Source: Mycobacterium sp.
GTDB lineage: Bacteria > Actinomycetota > Actinomycetes > Mycobacteriales > Mycobacteriaceae
Assembly (NCBI GenBank): GCA_025965975.1
Contig: JAOPVX010000057.1
Span: 1-49,827, forward strand
DNA: 49,827 nucleotides
Direction of reading: 5' to 3'
Positions 20,833-29,899 of this stretch are shown piece by piece. The translations under genes were made by a program, and so were the position numbers. The notes beneath the pieces were generated by a model that was not told the origin of the DNA, did not search any database, and saw only the letters and a list, made by a program, of their open reading frames with translations. How positions within the stretch are numbered: position 1 is the stretch's first letter; every line of letters begins with the position of its first letter.

Positions 20833-21207
20833 ATGACGTGGAGCAGTGACGAACTCGCCCGGATCGATTCCGCCGAGGAAGCGCAGATCTCATCGCGGCG
20901 CGGTGACGGCACACTGCGGCCGCCGGTGACGGTGTGGATCGTGCGACTCGGCGACGACATCTACACCCGGTCGGTCAACGGTCCCGTCGCATCCTGGTTC
21001 CGGGGCACCCAGGTCCGTCACGACGGCCGAATCGCAGCCAGCGGGATGTCCAAGGATGTGCGGTTCATCGATGCCGACGGCGGCGTCAACGATCGACTCG
21101 ACGAGGCCTATCGGACGAAATACCGGCGCTACCCGCCTGCCATCGTCGACAGCATCACCAGCCGCATGGCGCGCTCGGCGACACTGAAACTCGTGCCAGC
21201 GAGCTAG
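20833..21207 (+). CDS. DUF2255 family protein
   Basis: 124 aa from ATG 20833; upstream in-frame GTG 20830 and TTG 20797 (overlapping the AKR stop) are alternatives. It matches DUF2255 by the central pattern VTVWIVRLGDDIYTRSVNGPVASWFRG followed by GRIAASGMSKDVRFIDAD. The family is small, cytoplasmic and uncharacterised, and is often encoded beside oxidoreductases, as here directly after the aldo/keto reductase. It has no signal or membrane segment. The gene is intact, unlike its upstream neighbour. Confidence 0.75.
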   Translation: MTWSSDELARIDSAEEAQISSRRGDGTLRPPVTVWIVRLGDDIYTRSVNGPVASWFRGTQVRHDGRIAASGMSKDVRFIDADGGVNDRLDEAYRTKYRRYPPAIVDSITSRMARSATLKLVPAS

Positions 21208-21278
21208 GTGTGCACTGACCGAGCCTCACCGCGACCTCGGCGCCGCTTCGGCCGCCTGTACGACCGCTTCGGTAAGGG

Positions 21279-22991
21279 CTAGCCGCAGACCGCGCCGCCT
21301 GCCGCCGAGCCGACCAGCTTGACGTACTTGGCCAGCACACCGGTTGTGTAGCGCAGCGGGAGCGGCTCGAAACCCGCTTTGCGCGCCTCGAATTCGGCCG
21401 GATCCACCAGCGCGTCCAGCGTGCTCTTGGCCACGTCGAGGCGGATACGGTCGCCGTCCTGCAGGAACGCTATGGGTCCGCCGTCGACGGCCTCGGGTGC
21501 GATGTGCCCGACGCACAGGCCAGTGGTGCCGCCGGAGAACCTGCCGTCGGTCATCAGCAGCACGTCCTTGCCGAGCCCTGCGCCCTTGATGGCGCCGGTG
21601 ATCGCCAGCATCTCCCGCATCCCTGGACCGCCCTTGGGCCCTTCGTAGCGGATCACCACTACGTCACCCGCGGTGATGGCGCCGTTTTCCAGGGCATCGA
21701 GAGCGGCCCGCTCGCGTTCGAAAACTTTTGCGGTGCCCTCGAACACATCGGAGTCGAAGCCTGCCGACTTGACCACCGCGCCGTCGGGCGCCAGCGAGCC
21801 ACCAAGGATGGTGATTCCGCCGGTCGGGTGGATCGGATTGTCGAGCGCGCGTAGCACCTTGCCGTCGGGATCCGGCGGCGCGATGTGTGCGAGGTTCTCG
21901 GCCATCGTCTTCCCCGTGACCGTCAGGCAATCCCCATGCAGCAGACCGGCATCCAGCAGTGCCTTCATCACCACCGGCACACCACCGATGCGGTCGACGT
22001 CGGTCATCACATGCTGGCCGAACGGCTTGACGTTAGCGAGATGGGGAACCTTAGAGCCAACCGCGGTGAAGTCCTCTAGCGTCAGCTTCACTTCTGCTTC
22101 GTGTGCGATGGCCAGCAGGTGCAGCACCGCGTTTGTCGAGCCGCCGAACGCCATCACCACCGCGATTGCGTTCTCGAACGCCTCCTTGGTCAGGATGTCT
22201 CGGGCGGTGATGCCGCGACGGAGCAACTCGATGACGGCCTGGCCGCTGCGGCGGGCGAACCCGTCTCGGCGGCGGTCGGTCGCCGGCGGTGCCGCGCTGC
22301 CCGGCAGCGACATGCCAAGTGCCTCGGCGGCGCTGGCCATGGTGTTGGCGGTGTACATGCCGCCGCAGGCGCCCTCGCCGGGACAGATCGCGCGCTCGAT
22401 GGCGTCGACGTCCTCGCGCGGCATCAGCCCGCGCGCGCAGGCGCCGACGGCCTCGAACGCATCGATGATCGTGACCTCGCGCTCGGTGCCGTCCGACAGC
22501 TTCGCAATGCCGGGCAGGATCGAGCCGGCGTAGAGGAAGACGCTGGCCAGGTCCAGCCGGGCCGCGGCCATCAGCATGCCGGGCAGCGACTTGTCGCACC
22601 CGGCCAGCAGCACCGAACCGTCGAACCGCTCGGCCTGCATGACCGTCTCGACGCTGTCGGCGATCACCTCGCGTGACACCAGCGAGAAGTGCATGCCCTC
22701 ATGGCCCATCGAGATCCCGTCGGACACCGAGATCGTGCAGAACTCCATCGGGTAGCCACCCGCGGCGAAAACGCCGTCCTTGACGGCCTTGGCCAGCCGG
22801 TCCAGCGAAAGGTTGCACGGAGTGATCTCGTTCCACGACGAGGCGACGCCGATCTGGGGCTTGGCGAAGTCCTCGTCGCCCATGCCTACTGCCCGCAACA
22901 TCCCGCGGGCGGCGGCCTTCTCCAGACCGTCGGTGACGTCGCGGCTGCGTGGCTTCATATCGGGCGAGATATCGGGCGAGTCTGAGGGCAT
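21279..22991 (-). CDS. ilvD: Dihydroxy-acid dehydratase IlvD (Rv0189c-like)
   Basis: 570 aa from ATG 22991, usual length. The enzyme dehydrates 2,3-dihydroxy-isovalerate and -methylvalerate in valine, leucine and isoleucine synthesis. Iron-sulfur Cys are visible in [13 protein letters not shown] and [14 protein letters not shown], with a further Cys in [12 protein letters not shown]; the C-terminal [15 protein letters not shown] carries the catalytic Ser region. The spacing fits the [2Fe-2S] type known for mycobacterial IlvD. A 12-bp direct repeat (22957-22968, 22969-22980) in the N-terminus encodes SPDI/SPDM, so start-proximal length may vary. It is divergent from the DUF305-ricR copper operon and separated by 78 bp that include the RicR site. 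Confidence 0.95.
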   Translation of the reverse strand: MPSDSPDISPDMKPRSRDVTDGLEKAAARGMLRAVGMGDEDFAKPQIGVASSWNEITPCNLSLDRLAKAVKDGVFAAGGYPMEFCTISVSDGISMGHEGMHFSLVSREVIADSVETVMQAERFDGSVLLAGCDKSLPGMLMAAARLDLASVFLYAGSILPGIAKLSDGTEREVTIIDAFEAVGACARGLMPREDVDAIERAICPGEGACGGMYTANTMASAAEALGMSLPGSAAPPATDRRRDGFARRSGQAVIELLRRGITARDILTKEAFENAIAVVMAFGGSTNAVLHLLAIAHEAEVKLTLEDFTAVGSKVPHLANVKPFGQHVMTDVDRIGGVPVVMKALLDAGLLHGDCLTVTGKTMAENLAHIAPPDPDGKVLRALDNPIHPTGGITILGGSLAPDGAVVKSAGFDSDVFEGTAKVFERERAALDALENGAITAGDVVVIRYEGPKGGPGMREMLAITGAIKGAGLGKDVLLMTDGRFSGGTTGLCVGHIAPEAVDGGPIAFLQDGDRIRLDVAKSTLDALVDPAEFEARKAGFEPLPLRYTTGVLAKYVKLVGSAAGGAVCG

Positions 22992-23036
22992 CGCTCAAGT
23001 ATGCCTTCGGCGTTTCACCCGGCCAAACCGTTATCG

Positions 23037-23053
23037 ATACCCCAGTGGGGTAT
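23037..23053. promoter_or_regulatory. RicR/CsoR-type copper operator
   Basis: ATACCCC-AGT-GGGGTAT is a perfect 7+3+7 palindrome located 17 bp upstream of the DUF305 start in the ilvD/DUF305 interval. It agrees with the GC-core, AT-flanked palindromes (ATACCCC...GGGGTAT) bound by CsoR/RicR repressors. The operon it precedes encodes RicR itself, so autoregulation by copper is the natural reading. An effect on ilvD, starting 46 bp to the other side, is possible but unlikely. Confidence 0.8.
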
Positions 23054-23069
23054 ACGGTACGCTCGGGTG

Positions 23070-23675
23070 ATGGCGTTCCTGTCTCGTGTGGTCACCGCAA
23101 TGATGGCACTGGCCGCTGCGCTCCTTCTGTCGTCGTGTACCGGCAACGTGGCATCCGACGGCCACACCGGTCACGGGCACTCCGACCAGCCGGTCATCAC
23201 CGGGCAACCGGCCGGCTATAACGCCGACGATGTCGCGTTCGCGACCAACATGATTCCGCACCACCAGCAGGCCGTTGAGTTGTCGGCGATGGTCCCCGAC
23301 CGCTCCACCAGCGCCGACCTCATCGCACTGGCCAAACAGATCTCCGCAGCGCAGCAGCCGGAGATCGAGATCATGAAGGTGTTCCTGGTGCAGTGGAACG
23401 AGAACCCTGACACCAACTCCGGGCATGCCGGACACGACAGCACCATGCAGGGAATGGTCGATGGGCCCACCATGACCAAGTTGGGCTCGCTGAACGGCGC
23501 GGAGTTCGACAAGCTGTGGCTGGCGTCGATGATCAGCCATCACGAGGGAGCGATCGAAATGGCCAAGGCCGAGATCGCCAACGGTGACAATGTGGATGCC
23601 AAGACGCTGGCCAAGAACATCGTCGCCACGCAGGGAGCCGAGATCGGCCAGATGAAGCAGATGCTGGGAGGCTGA
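23070..23675 (+). CDS. DUF305 (ferritin-like four-helix) lipoprotein, probably copper-binding
   Basis: 201 aa from ATG 23070. Lipoprotein signal MAFLSRVVTAMMALAAALLLSSC, Cys23. A His-rich linker (GHTGHGHSD) is followed by two DUF305 halves with the signature motifs NMIPHHQQAVELSAM and SMISHHEGAIEMAKAE; another HAGHD lies between them. The Met/His-rich pattern fits extracytoplasmic copper binding as shown for CopM. It is preceded by a RicR-type operator and ends 1 bp before ricR, so it is very probably copper-induced. An upstream in-frame ATG (23001) would span the operator and is rejected. Confidence 0.9.
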   Translation: MAFLSRVVTAMMALAAALLLSSCTGNVASDGHTGHGHSDQPVITGQPAGYNADDVAFATNMIPHHQQAVELSAMVPDRSTSADLIALAKQISAAQQPEIEIMKVFLVQWNENPDTNSGHAGHDSTMQGMVDGPTMTKLGSLNGAEFDKLWLASMISHHEGAIEMAKAEIANGDNVDAKTLAKNIVATQGAEIGQMKQMLGG

Positions 23676-23676
23676 A

Positions 23677-23994
23677 ATGACTGCCGACAGTGCCAATCGG
23701 CGCGACGTTGCCGCGCATGGTTATTCGCAGCAGAAAGAGAACTACGCCAAGCGGCTACGCCGAATCGAGGGCCAGGTCCGCGGCATCGCGAAGATGATCG
23801 ACGAGGACAAGTACTGCATCGATATCCTCACCCAGATCAGCGCGGTCAACAGCGCACTGCAGTCGGTGGCGCTCGGCCTGCTCGAGGAGCACCTCGGCCA
23901 TTGCGTCACGCGGGCCGTCGCCGAAGGCGGTGACGAGGCCGACGCCAAACTGGCCGAGGCCTCGGCTGCGATCGCACGGCTGGTGCGCTCCTAG
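23677..23994 (+). CDS. ricR: Copper-sensing repressor RicR (CsoR family, Rv0190-like)
   Basis: 105 aa from ATG 23677. All-helical CsoR/DUF156 repressor: KRLRRIEGQVRGIAKMIDEDKYCIDILTQISAVNSAL. The Cu(I) ligands are Cys47, His72 and Cys76; their spacing (25 and 4) equals that of M. tuberculosis CsoR Cys36/His61/Cys65. The position directly upstream of the MFS gene and next to ilvD matches Rv0190, which is RicR. It is the second gene of an operon with the DUF305 lipoprotein. Its stop overlaps the convergent thiamine-binding gene through CTAG. Confidence 0.93.
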   Translation: MTADSANRRDVAAHGYSQQKENYAKRLRRIEGQVRGIAKMIDEDKYCIDILTQISAVNSALQSVALGLLEEHLGHCVTRAVAEGGDEADAKLAEASAAIARLVRS

Positions 23995-24290
23995 TCGCCA
24001 AGCGCCTCTTCGATGCGTTCCACCTTGGCGGTCAGCTGACCGGTGTAACCCGGTCGGATGTCGGCCTTTAGCACCAGGCTCATGCGGGAGGACGCTGCTG
24101 CCACGACGTCAATGGCCTGCTTCACCACCGCCATCACCTCGTCCCACTCGCCCTCGATGTTGGTGAACATCGCGTTGGTCTCGTTCGGCAGGCCCGACGC
24201 GCGGACCACCCGAATCGCCTCTGCGACCGCGGCGCCAACGCTGCCCGTCTCGTCACCACCGGATGGGCTGATGCTGAACGCCACAATCAT
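23991..24290 (-). CDS. Thiamine-binding (MTH1187/YkoF) family protein
   Basis: 99 aa from ATG 24290. Matches the MTH1187/YkoF-like small ferredoxin-fold family: start MIVAFSISPSG, then VAEAIRVVRASGLPNETNAMFTNIEGEWDEVMAVVKQA, and end MSLVLKADIRPGYTG. Members bind thiamine or related pyrimidines and form tetramers. The start overlaps the stop of the PPOX gene (ATGA), so both form one operon. The 3' end shares 4 bp with ricR on the other strand. Confidence 0.82.
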   Translation of the reverse strand: MIVAFSISPSGGDETGSVGAAVAEAIRVVRASGLPNETNAMFTNIEGEWDEVMAVVKQAIDVVAAASSRMSLVLKADIRPGYTGQLTAKVERIEEALGD

Positions 24291-24676
24291 TGCTTGGTGT
24301 ACCCCGTCGGGCGGACGACGAGGATCACGCGGTCGGCCTTGTCCGGCGGCGGCTCTGTCAGCGGACCGCTGTAGCGGTCGTTGAGTTGCATGTAGAACGC
24401 CCCGGTGGGATCGGGCACGATCTCCTCCACCACGCCACGCACTTCCAGGTAGCGGTACGGATTATCTGGATCGCTGATGGACATCGCGACGTGTGGGTTG
24501 GCTGTGACGTTGCGGTACTTCTGCCGTTTGGTGGTGTGGGTGAACCGCAGCAGCTCGCCGTCCCAGGCGAACCACATCGGATTCACCTGTGGGCTGCCGT
24601 CGGGTCTCGTCGTGGCAAGGTGCCCGTACACCGGGCGCTCCAACAGCGTTTCGTACCCCTGGGGAATGGCGACCAT
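24287..24676 (-). CDS. PPOX-class, probably F420-dependent oxidoreductase
   Basis: 129 aa from ATG 24676, preceded by GAGAGGA; the open frame to 24721 is not needed. Split beta-barrel of the pyridoxamine-phosphate-oxidase superfamily: YGHLATTRPDGSPQVNPMWFAWDG, KYRNVTANPHVAMSISDPDNPYRYLEVRG. This pattern belongs to the actinobacterial F420/FMN-binding FDOR-B group (Rv1155-like). The substrate is unknown. It is co-transcribed with the thiamine-binding protein and divergent from the MFS exporter with 95 bp between starts. Confidence 0.84.
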   Translation of the reverse strand: MVAIPQGYETLLERPVYGHLATTRPDGSPQVNPMWFAWDGELLRFTHTTKRQKYRNVTANPHVAMSISDPDNPYRYLEVRGVVEEIVPDPTGAFYMQLNDRYSGPLTEPPPDKADRVILVVRPTGYTKQ

Positions 24677-24771
24677 CACAATCCTCTCTCGATTAAGCGG
24701 CGATCCACTACCAGCTCTCAACCGGCTCTAGCGCGATTGCCATCCCGAGCCGATACGGTTGTGCTCCCGCT

Positions 24772-26007
24772 ATGACTGTCGATACCCGCACCCGACTCAC
24801 TCCCACGTGGACGCCGCGCGTCACCGTTGCGCTCATCGTGCTTGCGGCCGCCGCGTTCGTCTACGTGACGGCGGAGATCGTGCCGGTTGGCGCGTTAGCG
24901 GCGATCGCCGCCGATTTTAGGGTCAGTGAGGCATTGGTTGGCACGCTGCTTGCCAGCTATGCGCTCGTTGCCGCGCTGGCCACCGTTCCACTGGTACGGC
25001 TCACCTCGCAGTGGCCGCGCCGCACCACGCTGCTGTTGACGCTGGTGTGTTTGACTGCGTCACAACTGATTTCGGCCCTCGCGCCGGACTTCACCGTGCT
25101 GGCCGCTGGTCGGGTGTTGTGCGCGGTCACCCACGGTCTGATGTGGTCGGTGATCGCGCCCATCGGCGCGCGGCTGGTGCCTGCGACACATGCCGGCCGC
25201 GCCACCACCGCGGTGTACGTCGGTACCAGCCTCGCGCTAGTCGTTGGCAACCCGTTGACGGCGGCGATGAGCGAAATGTGGGGCTGGCGGCTGGCCGTCG
25301 TGCTGGTCACGGTGGCCGCCGCAGCCGTAACGGTGGCCGCATGGGCCACGCTCCCGCCGATGGTGGTGGCGCGTGACGAGACGCCGGGCACCCGGCGCAA
25401 TGAGCGCCATCACCGCAGCAGCCGGTTGGTCACGTTGACCGTGCTGACCATGATCGGTGTCACGGGGCACTTCATCTCCTACACGTTCATCGTCGTGATC
25501 ATCCGAGACGTCGTCGGCGTGCACGGGCCGCGGCTGGCCTGGCTGCTGGCCGCGTTCGGCGTCGCCGGTCTGGTCTCGATGGGGGTGATGGCCCGGCCGC
25601 TGGATCGGCGGCCGCAAGCCTCGGTGGTGGGCTGCCTCGCGGCACTGGCGACGGCGTTCGCGGTGCTGACGTCGCTCGCGTTCGACCACGGCACCGGACT
25701 GGTGGCCCTCGTTGTTGGCGTTGGCGCGATCGTGCTGTGGGGTGCGGCCTCCACCGCGCTGCCGCCGATGCTGCAGGCGGCTGCCATGCGCACCGCGCCC
25801 GACGATCCGGACGGCGCGTCGGGCCTGTACATCGCCGGGTTCCAGGTCGGCATCATGGCGGGTTCGCTGTCGGGCGGGCTGCTCTACGAGCACGCAGGAC
25901 TCGCCCTCATGATCGCCGCGTCGACGGCTCTGGTGATGGTCGCGTTGACGTGTGTCACCGCAACCCGCGGTCTCTTCGAGGTTCCTCAGGCAACAAGCAG
26001 GAAGTAA
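24772..26007 (+). CDS. MFS exporter (Rv0191-like)
   Basis: 411 aa from ATG 24772 with about 12 hydrophobic segments. The DHA1 family is indicated by AEIVPVGALAAIAADFRVSEALVGTLLASYAL near the N-terminus and VRLTSQWPRRTTLLLTL as the loop 2-3 motif. Such transporters expel sugars, arabinose-like compounds or drugs by proton antiport; Rv0191 has been linked to drug efflux. The position after ricR matches M. tuberculosis, although two small minus-strand genes lie between here. Confidence 0.87.
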   Translation: MTVDTRTRLTPTWTPRVTVALIVLAAAAFVYVTAEIVPVGALAAIAADFRVSEALVGTLLASYALVAALATVPLVRLTSQWPRRTTLLLTLVCLTASQLISALAPDFTVLAAGRVLCAVTHGLMWSVIAPIGARLVPATHAGRATTAVYVGTSLALVVGNPLTAAMSEMWGWRLAVVLVTVAAAAVTVAAWATLPPMVVARDETPGTRRNERHHRSSRLVTLTVLTMIGVTGHFISYTFIVVIIRDVVGVHGPRLAWLLAAFGVAGLVSMGVMARPLDRRPQASVVGCLAALATAFAVLTSLAFDHGTGLVALVVGVGAIVLWGAASTALPPMLQAAAMRTAPDDPDGASGLYIAGFQVGIMAGSLSGGLLYEHAGLALMIAASTALVMVALTCVTATRGLFEVPQATSRK

Positions 26008-26150
26008 CATTGTGCGCCGCGCAGCGATAAACACTGCAGCTCAGCGGCATGTGCCTGGCGGTAGCCCCGGATCAAGCAGCACCCTCGAGGCGTTAGCTGG
26101 TGTTTTCGCTGTGCGACACTGGACAAAGTTTTTGTTACCGGAGGTGACGT

Positions 26151-27167
26151 ATGCGGAAGCGGACGAGGGGGCGGCTAGTCACCGTGATATTCGCGGCCGG
26201 ACTGGTCGGTGGACTGGTGCTGGGGAACCCATCTGCGCTGGCTGACCCCGAGGTACCTCCGCCGCCGGCGCCGATCGATCCGGCCGGAGCGCCCGCGCCG
26301 CCGCCGCCGGCCCCGTTGGTGTTCCCGCCGGCGGATCCGTTTGCGCCACCGCCGCCGGCCAACCCGCTCGCGCCGCCGCCCGCCGACCCGCTGGCCGCGT
26401 CGCCGACCGTGATCCCCGAGGGCACCCCGGCCGGTCAGAACCCGACGCCGTACACCGGTCAGCCGGTGTTCGCGCCGCCGACGTTCAACCCGACGAACGG
26501 TTCGATGGTCGGTGTGGCCAAGCCGATCTACATCAACTTCGCCCGCCCGATCGCCGACCGGGCGATGGCCGAACAGGCCATCCATATCTCGTCGAACCCA
26601 CCGGTGCCGGGCAGGTTTTACTGGACGAGCGACACACAGGTGCGCTGGCGGCCCCAGGACTTCTGGCCCGCCAACACCGTCGTCAACATCGACGCGAGCG
26701 GCGCCAAGTCGAGCTTCCACACCGGTGACTCGCTGGTCGCCACCGTCGACAACGCCACCCACCAGATGACCATCGTCCGGAACGGGAAGGTGGAGAAGAC
26801 GATCCCGGAGGCGATGGGCAAGCCGGGTCACGACACCCCCAACGGCACCTACTACGTGCTCGAGAAGTTTCCCGACATCGTGATGGATTCCGCTACATAC
26901 GGCGTGCCGAGCACCTCCGCGGACGGCTATAAGGTGCATGTCCAGCTGGCCGTCCGGTTCGACAACAGCGGCAACTTCGTGCATAGCGCACCGTGGTCGG
27001 TGGCCGACCAGGGCAAGCGCAACGTCAGCCACGGCTGCATCAACATCAGCCCGGACGATGCCAAATGGTTCTACGACAACTTCGGCAGCGGTGATCCCAT
27101 CGTGGTGAAGAACTCCGTCGGCATCTACAAGCAGCCCGACGGCGCGTCGGACTGGCAGATGTTCTAG
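26151..27167 (+). CDS. L,D-transpeptidase (Rv0192/LdtMt4-like)
   Basis: 338 aa from ATG 26151 behind GGAGGTGACGT. Signal peptide ([23 protein letters not shown]), then a Pro/Ala-rich stretch at about 34-105 that may cross the wall. An Ig-like domain (about 115-185) is followed by a YkuD catalytic domain with [14 protein letters not shown] and the active-site SHGCINIS, Cys296. It makes 3-3 crosslinks in peptidoglycan or attaches proteins to it. No lipobox is seen, unlike some Ldts. A stem-loop at 27176-27205 follows directly. Confidence 0.92.
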   Translation: MRKRTRGRLVTVIFAAGLVGGLVLGNPSALADPEVPPPPAPIDPAGAPAPPPPAPLVFPPADPFAPPPPANPLAPPPADPLAASPTVIPEGTPAGQNPTPYTGQPVFAPPTFNPTNGSMVGVAKPIYINFARPIADRAMAEQAIHISSNPPVPGRFYWTSDTQVRWRPQDFWPANTVVNIDASGAKSSFHTGDSLVATVDNATHQMTIVRNGKVEKTIPEAMGKPGHDTPNGTYYVLEKFPDIVMDSATYGVPSTSADGYKVHVQLAVRFDNSGNFVHSAPWSVADQGKRNVSHGCINISPDDAKWFYDNFGSGDPIVVKNSVGIYKQPDGASDWQMF

Positions 27168-27175
27168 CTCTGCTC

Positions 27176-27205
27176 TTTGCGCTCAAACCGACATTTGGGC
27201 GCAAA
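27176..27205 (+). terminator. 12-bp stem hairpin between convergent ldt and zmp1 genes
   Basis: Arms TTTGCGCTCAAA (27176-27187) and TTTGGGCGCAAA (27194-27205) surround a 6-nt loop. On the plus-strand RNA all 12 pairs form, one of them G-U; on the minus strand one pair is a mismatch. It starts 8 bp after the ldt stop. There is no immediate U-run, as is common for mycobacterial terminators. Confidence 0.6.
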
Positions 27206-27252
27206 AGTGCGAGTGGGACACACCATTTTTGTCGATCTCGACGTGACGTGAA

Positions 27253-29265
27253 CTAGTTCCAGATCCGGACGCGCCGCTGCGGGTCCAGGTACAGTTCGTC
27301 GGACTCGCTGACCTCGAACGCGTCGTAGAACGCTTCCAAATTGCGGATGACGCCGTTGCACCGGAATTCGGGCGGTGAGTGCGGGTCGATCGCCAGCCGC
27401 CGGATGGCTTCGGCGTCACGGGATTTGGTTCGCCACACTTGTGCCCAGCCGAAGAACACCCGCTGCTCGCCGGTCAACCCGTCGATCACCGGCGCGTCCG
27501 TGCCTTTGAGCGACAGCCGGTAGGCCAGCAAGGCGATGGACAACCCGCCCAGGTCGCCGATGTTCTCACCGACTGTGAACGCGCCGTTCACGTGGTGGCC
27601 GTTGGCCAGCCCGCGGGGCACGAACTCGTCGTACTGCTCGATCAACGCCGTTGTTCGGGAGCCGAATTCGGCACGGTCCTCGTCGGTCCACCAGTCCACC
27701 AGGTTGCCGTCGCCGTCGTACTTGGCGCCCTGGTCGTCGAACCCGTGGCCGATCTCGTGTCCGATGACTGCGCCGATACCGCCGTAGTTGGCGGCGTCAT
27801 CGGCTGTGGCGTCGAAGAATGGTGGCTGCAGAATCGCTGCGGGAAAGACGATTTCGTTCATGCCAGGGTTGTAGTAAGCGTTGACGGTCTGCGGCGTCAT
27901 GAACCACTCTTCACGATCGACCGGTCCGCCCAACTTCGCCAGTTCGCGGTCGTAGCCGACCTCGTGGCCGCGGCGGTAATTGCCGTACAGGTCGGCGCGC
28001 TCGATGATCAGCTTCGAGTAGTCCCGCCACTTGGCCGGATAGCCGATCTTCGGGGTGAACTTGTCCAGCTTGGCCAGCGCCTTTTCCCGTGTCTGCGGCG
28101 TCATCCACTCCAGGTCGTTGATGCTCACGCGGTAGGCCTCGCGCAGGTTGGCCACCAACTCATCCATCCGGGCCTTGGCGTCCGGTGGGAAATGCCGTTC
28201 GACATACAGCTTGCCGACGGCGTCGCCCATCAGGTTTTCCACCACCGACACGGCACGCTTCCAGCGGTCGCGGATCTGCTCGGTGCCCGACAGCCTGCGG
28301 CCGTAGAACGCGAAGTCCTCGGCCACCAAGTCGTCGGTCAGCAGGGACGCGCGGCCATGAATCAGCCGCCAGCGCGCCCACGCCTTCCACGTTTCGAGGT
28401 CGTCGCCGGACCACGCGGCGGCAAATGCCGTCAGGTAATCGGGCTGGCGCACAACGAGTTCCGCGATCGCCCCCGGCGACGCGCCTAGCGCGGTGACCCA
28501 GCCGGCCCAGTCGAAACCGGGGGCTTCGGCCGACAGGTCGGCGAACCTGCGCAGGTTGTAGGTCAGGTCTGCATCGCGGCGCTTGACGACGTCCCAGTGT
28601 GCGGCGGCCAGCTTGGTTTCCAGCGCGACGATGCGCGCAGCCGTCTCGGAGTGATCGCCCCCGTACACGAGGGTGAACATCGCGGCGATGTGCTGCGGAT
28701 AGGCGGCGAGAATCTCGGCGTGCTGCTCGTCGCGGTAATAGGACTCGTCGGGCAGGCCAAGGCCCGACTGGCTGAGGTGCACCAGGTATCGCGTGGAGTC
28801 CTTGGAGTCGGTGTCGACGTAGACACCGGTTCCGCCCCCGGCACCGGTGCGCTGCAGGGCGCCAAGTACGGCGGCCAATGCGGTGGCGTCGGCCGCATCA
28901 TCGATGGTGGCCAGCTCGTCCAGCAGTGGCTGGACACCGAGGACTGCTACCGCCTGCTCGTCCATGAAGCTCGCGTACAGGTCGCCGATGCGTTGCTCGT
29001 CGGTGCCGCTGGAGGACGCCGCCCCGCCTGATGTCGCCGCGGCTCCGATGATCAGGTCGCGGACCTGTTCCTCGGCGCGGTCGAACAGCGTCCGGAACGC
29101 GCCGTCGGTGGCTCGGTCGGCGGGGATCTCGTAATCGGCCAACCAGCGGCCGTTCACGTGGCCGAACAGGTCGTCTTGCGGGCGGGCATCGGAGTTGACG
29201 TAGCGCAGATCGATACCCGATCCGTTTGTCGCTCCCGCTCCGCCGGGGGTGGCTTCTACCGTCAC
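27253..29265 (-). CDS. zmp1: M13 zinc metallopeptidase Zmp1 (Rv0198c-like)
   Basis: About 670 aa; the start is GTG 29265 with GGAAGGA ahead of it, which gives a length close to the 663 aa of M. tuberculosis Zmp1. The frame is open to 29571 but that region belongs to omamA on the other strand. Neprilysin-type motifs are complete: NAYYNPGMNEIVFPAAILQPPFF, zinc motif VIGHEIGHGFDDQG and ENIGDLGG. The N-terminus reads SGIDLRYVNSDARPQDDLFGHVNGRWL, typical of the actinobacterial enzyme, without a membrane anchor. It is a peptidase linked to inflammasome interference in pathogens. Rv0193c-Rv0197, which separate it from Rv0192 in M. tuberculosis, are absent here. Confidence 0.94.
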   Translation of the reverse strand: MTVEATPGGAGATNGSGIDLRYVNSDARPQDDLFGHVNGRWLADYEIPADRATDGAFRTLFDRAEEQVRDLIIGAAATSGGAASSSGTDEQRIGDLYASFMDEQAVAVLGVQPLLDELATIDDAADATALAAVLGALQRTGAGGGTGVYVDTDSKDSTRYLVHLSQSGLGLPDESYYRDEQHAEILAAYPQHIAAMFTLVYGGDHSETAARIVALETKLAAAHWDVVKRRDADLTYNLRRFADLSAEAPGFDWAGWVTALGASPGAIAELVVRQPDYLTAFAAAWSGDDLETWKAWARWRLIHGRASLLTDDLVAEDFAFYGRRLSGTEQIRDRWKRAVSVVENLMGDAVGKLYVERHFPPDAKARMDELVANLREAYRVSINDLEWMTPQTREKALAKLDKFTPKIGYPAKWRDYSKLIIERADLYGNYRRGHEVGYDRELAKLGGPVDREEWFMTPQTVNAYYNPGMNEIVFPAAILQPPFFDATADDAANYGGIGAVIGHEIGHGFDDQGAKYDGDGNLVDWWTDEDRAEFGSRTTALIEQYDEFVPRGLANGHHVNGAFTVGENIGDLGGLSIALLAYRLSLKGTDAPVIDGLTGEQRVFFGWAQVWRTKSRDAEAIRRLAIDPHSPPEFRCNGVIRNLEAFYDAFEVSESDELYLDPQRRVRIWN

Positions 29266-29305
29266 CCCAACATCCTTCCAGAAGTCGCCGGGTAGCCTCA
29301 CGGCC

Positions 29306-29899
29306 ATGCCCGACGACGAGCCAACGCCGGACCACGAGGACGACGACGGCCCCGTCTTCACCGGCTTTGGCATCGGCTCGGCGGTGCTCGGGGTCGTCGC
29401 CGTTGCGGCGATCGCGCTTGGCGTGCTGATCTGGGCACAGCACCGCGGCGATGTTGACGAACTTCGGTACCGCACCCGCGTCATGCAGGCCGCCGCGGAC
29501 TGGACCAGTGTGCTGATCAACATGAGTAAGGACAGCGTCGAGGCCAGCATGCACCAGTTGCACGAGGGCACGGTCGGTCAGCTCAACGCCGACTTCGACT
29601 CGAGCGTCGAGCCGTACCGCAAGCTGGTGCAGACGTTGCAGGCGCGCACCACCGGCCAGATCGACTCGGTGGCGGTGGAGTCGATCCACCACGCGCAGCC
29701 CGGTCCCAACGGCGGGCCGCAGCAGCCGCCCGAGCTGTCGGCGTCCGCGTCGCGCACCGACACCGTGATGGTGGTGGCGACGTCGATCAGCCAGAACGCC
29801 GGGGGCGATAAGCCGCAGACCGTGCGCTGGACGCTTCGGCTGGACGTCTCCGACGTGGACGGCAAGCTGCTGATCTCGCGGCTGGAGCCGATCCGATGA
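29306..29899 (+). CDS. omamA: Orphaned Mce-associated membrane protein OmamA (Rv0199-like)
   Basis: 197 aa from ATG 29306. Short acidic N-terminus, one membrane segment at about 22-44, then a Mam-type domain with the helix YRTRVMQAAADWTSVLINMSKDSVEASMHQLHEGTVG and end KLLISRLEPI. The position next to zmp1 is that of Rv0199, OmamA, which in M. tuberculosis is required for stability of the Mce1 and Mce4 transporters and hence for fatty-acid and cholesterol import. This links it functionally to the mce1 operon at the start of the window. It overlaps the next gene by ATGA and is divergent from zmp1 with 40 bp between starts. Confidence 0.9.
   Translation: MPDDEPTPDHEDDDGPVFTGFGIGSAVLGVVAVAAIALGVLIWAQHRGDVDELRYRTRVMQAAADWTSVLINMSKDSVEASMHQLHEGTVGQLNADFDSSVEPYRKLVQTLQARTTGQIDSVAVESIHHAQPGPNGGPQQPPELSASASRTDTVMVVATSISQNAGGDKPQTVRWTLRLDVSDVDGKLLISRLEPIR

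Noticed and set aside
21208-21278. Possible small gene in the gap between DUF2255 and ilvD ([16 protein letters not shown])
   Set aside because: The short frame has no start codon with a ribosome-binding site and lacks any family resemblance that I can confirm.
22957-22980. 12-bp direct repeat in the ilvD N-terminus as a regulatory site
   Set aside because: In-frame (SPDI/SPDM) within a poorly conserved leader part of the protein; coding explanation suffices.
27379-28488. Long open frame on the plus strand opposite zmp1
   Set aside because: No recognisable domain, no ribosome-binding site, and Val/Arg-rich composition typical of the antisense of a high-GC gene; zmp1 on the other strand is a full-length, clearly identified enzyme.
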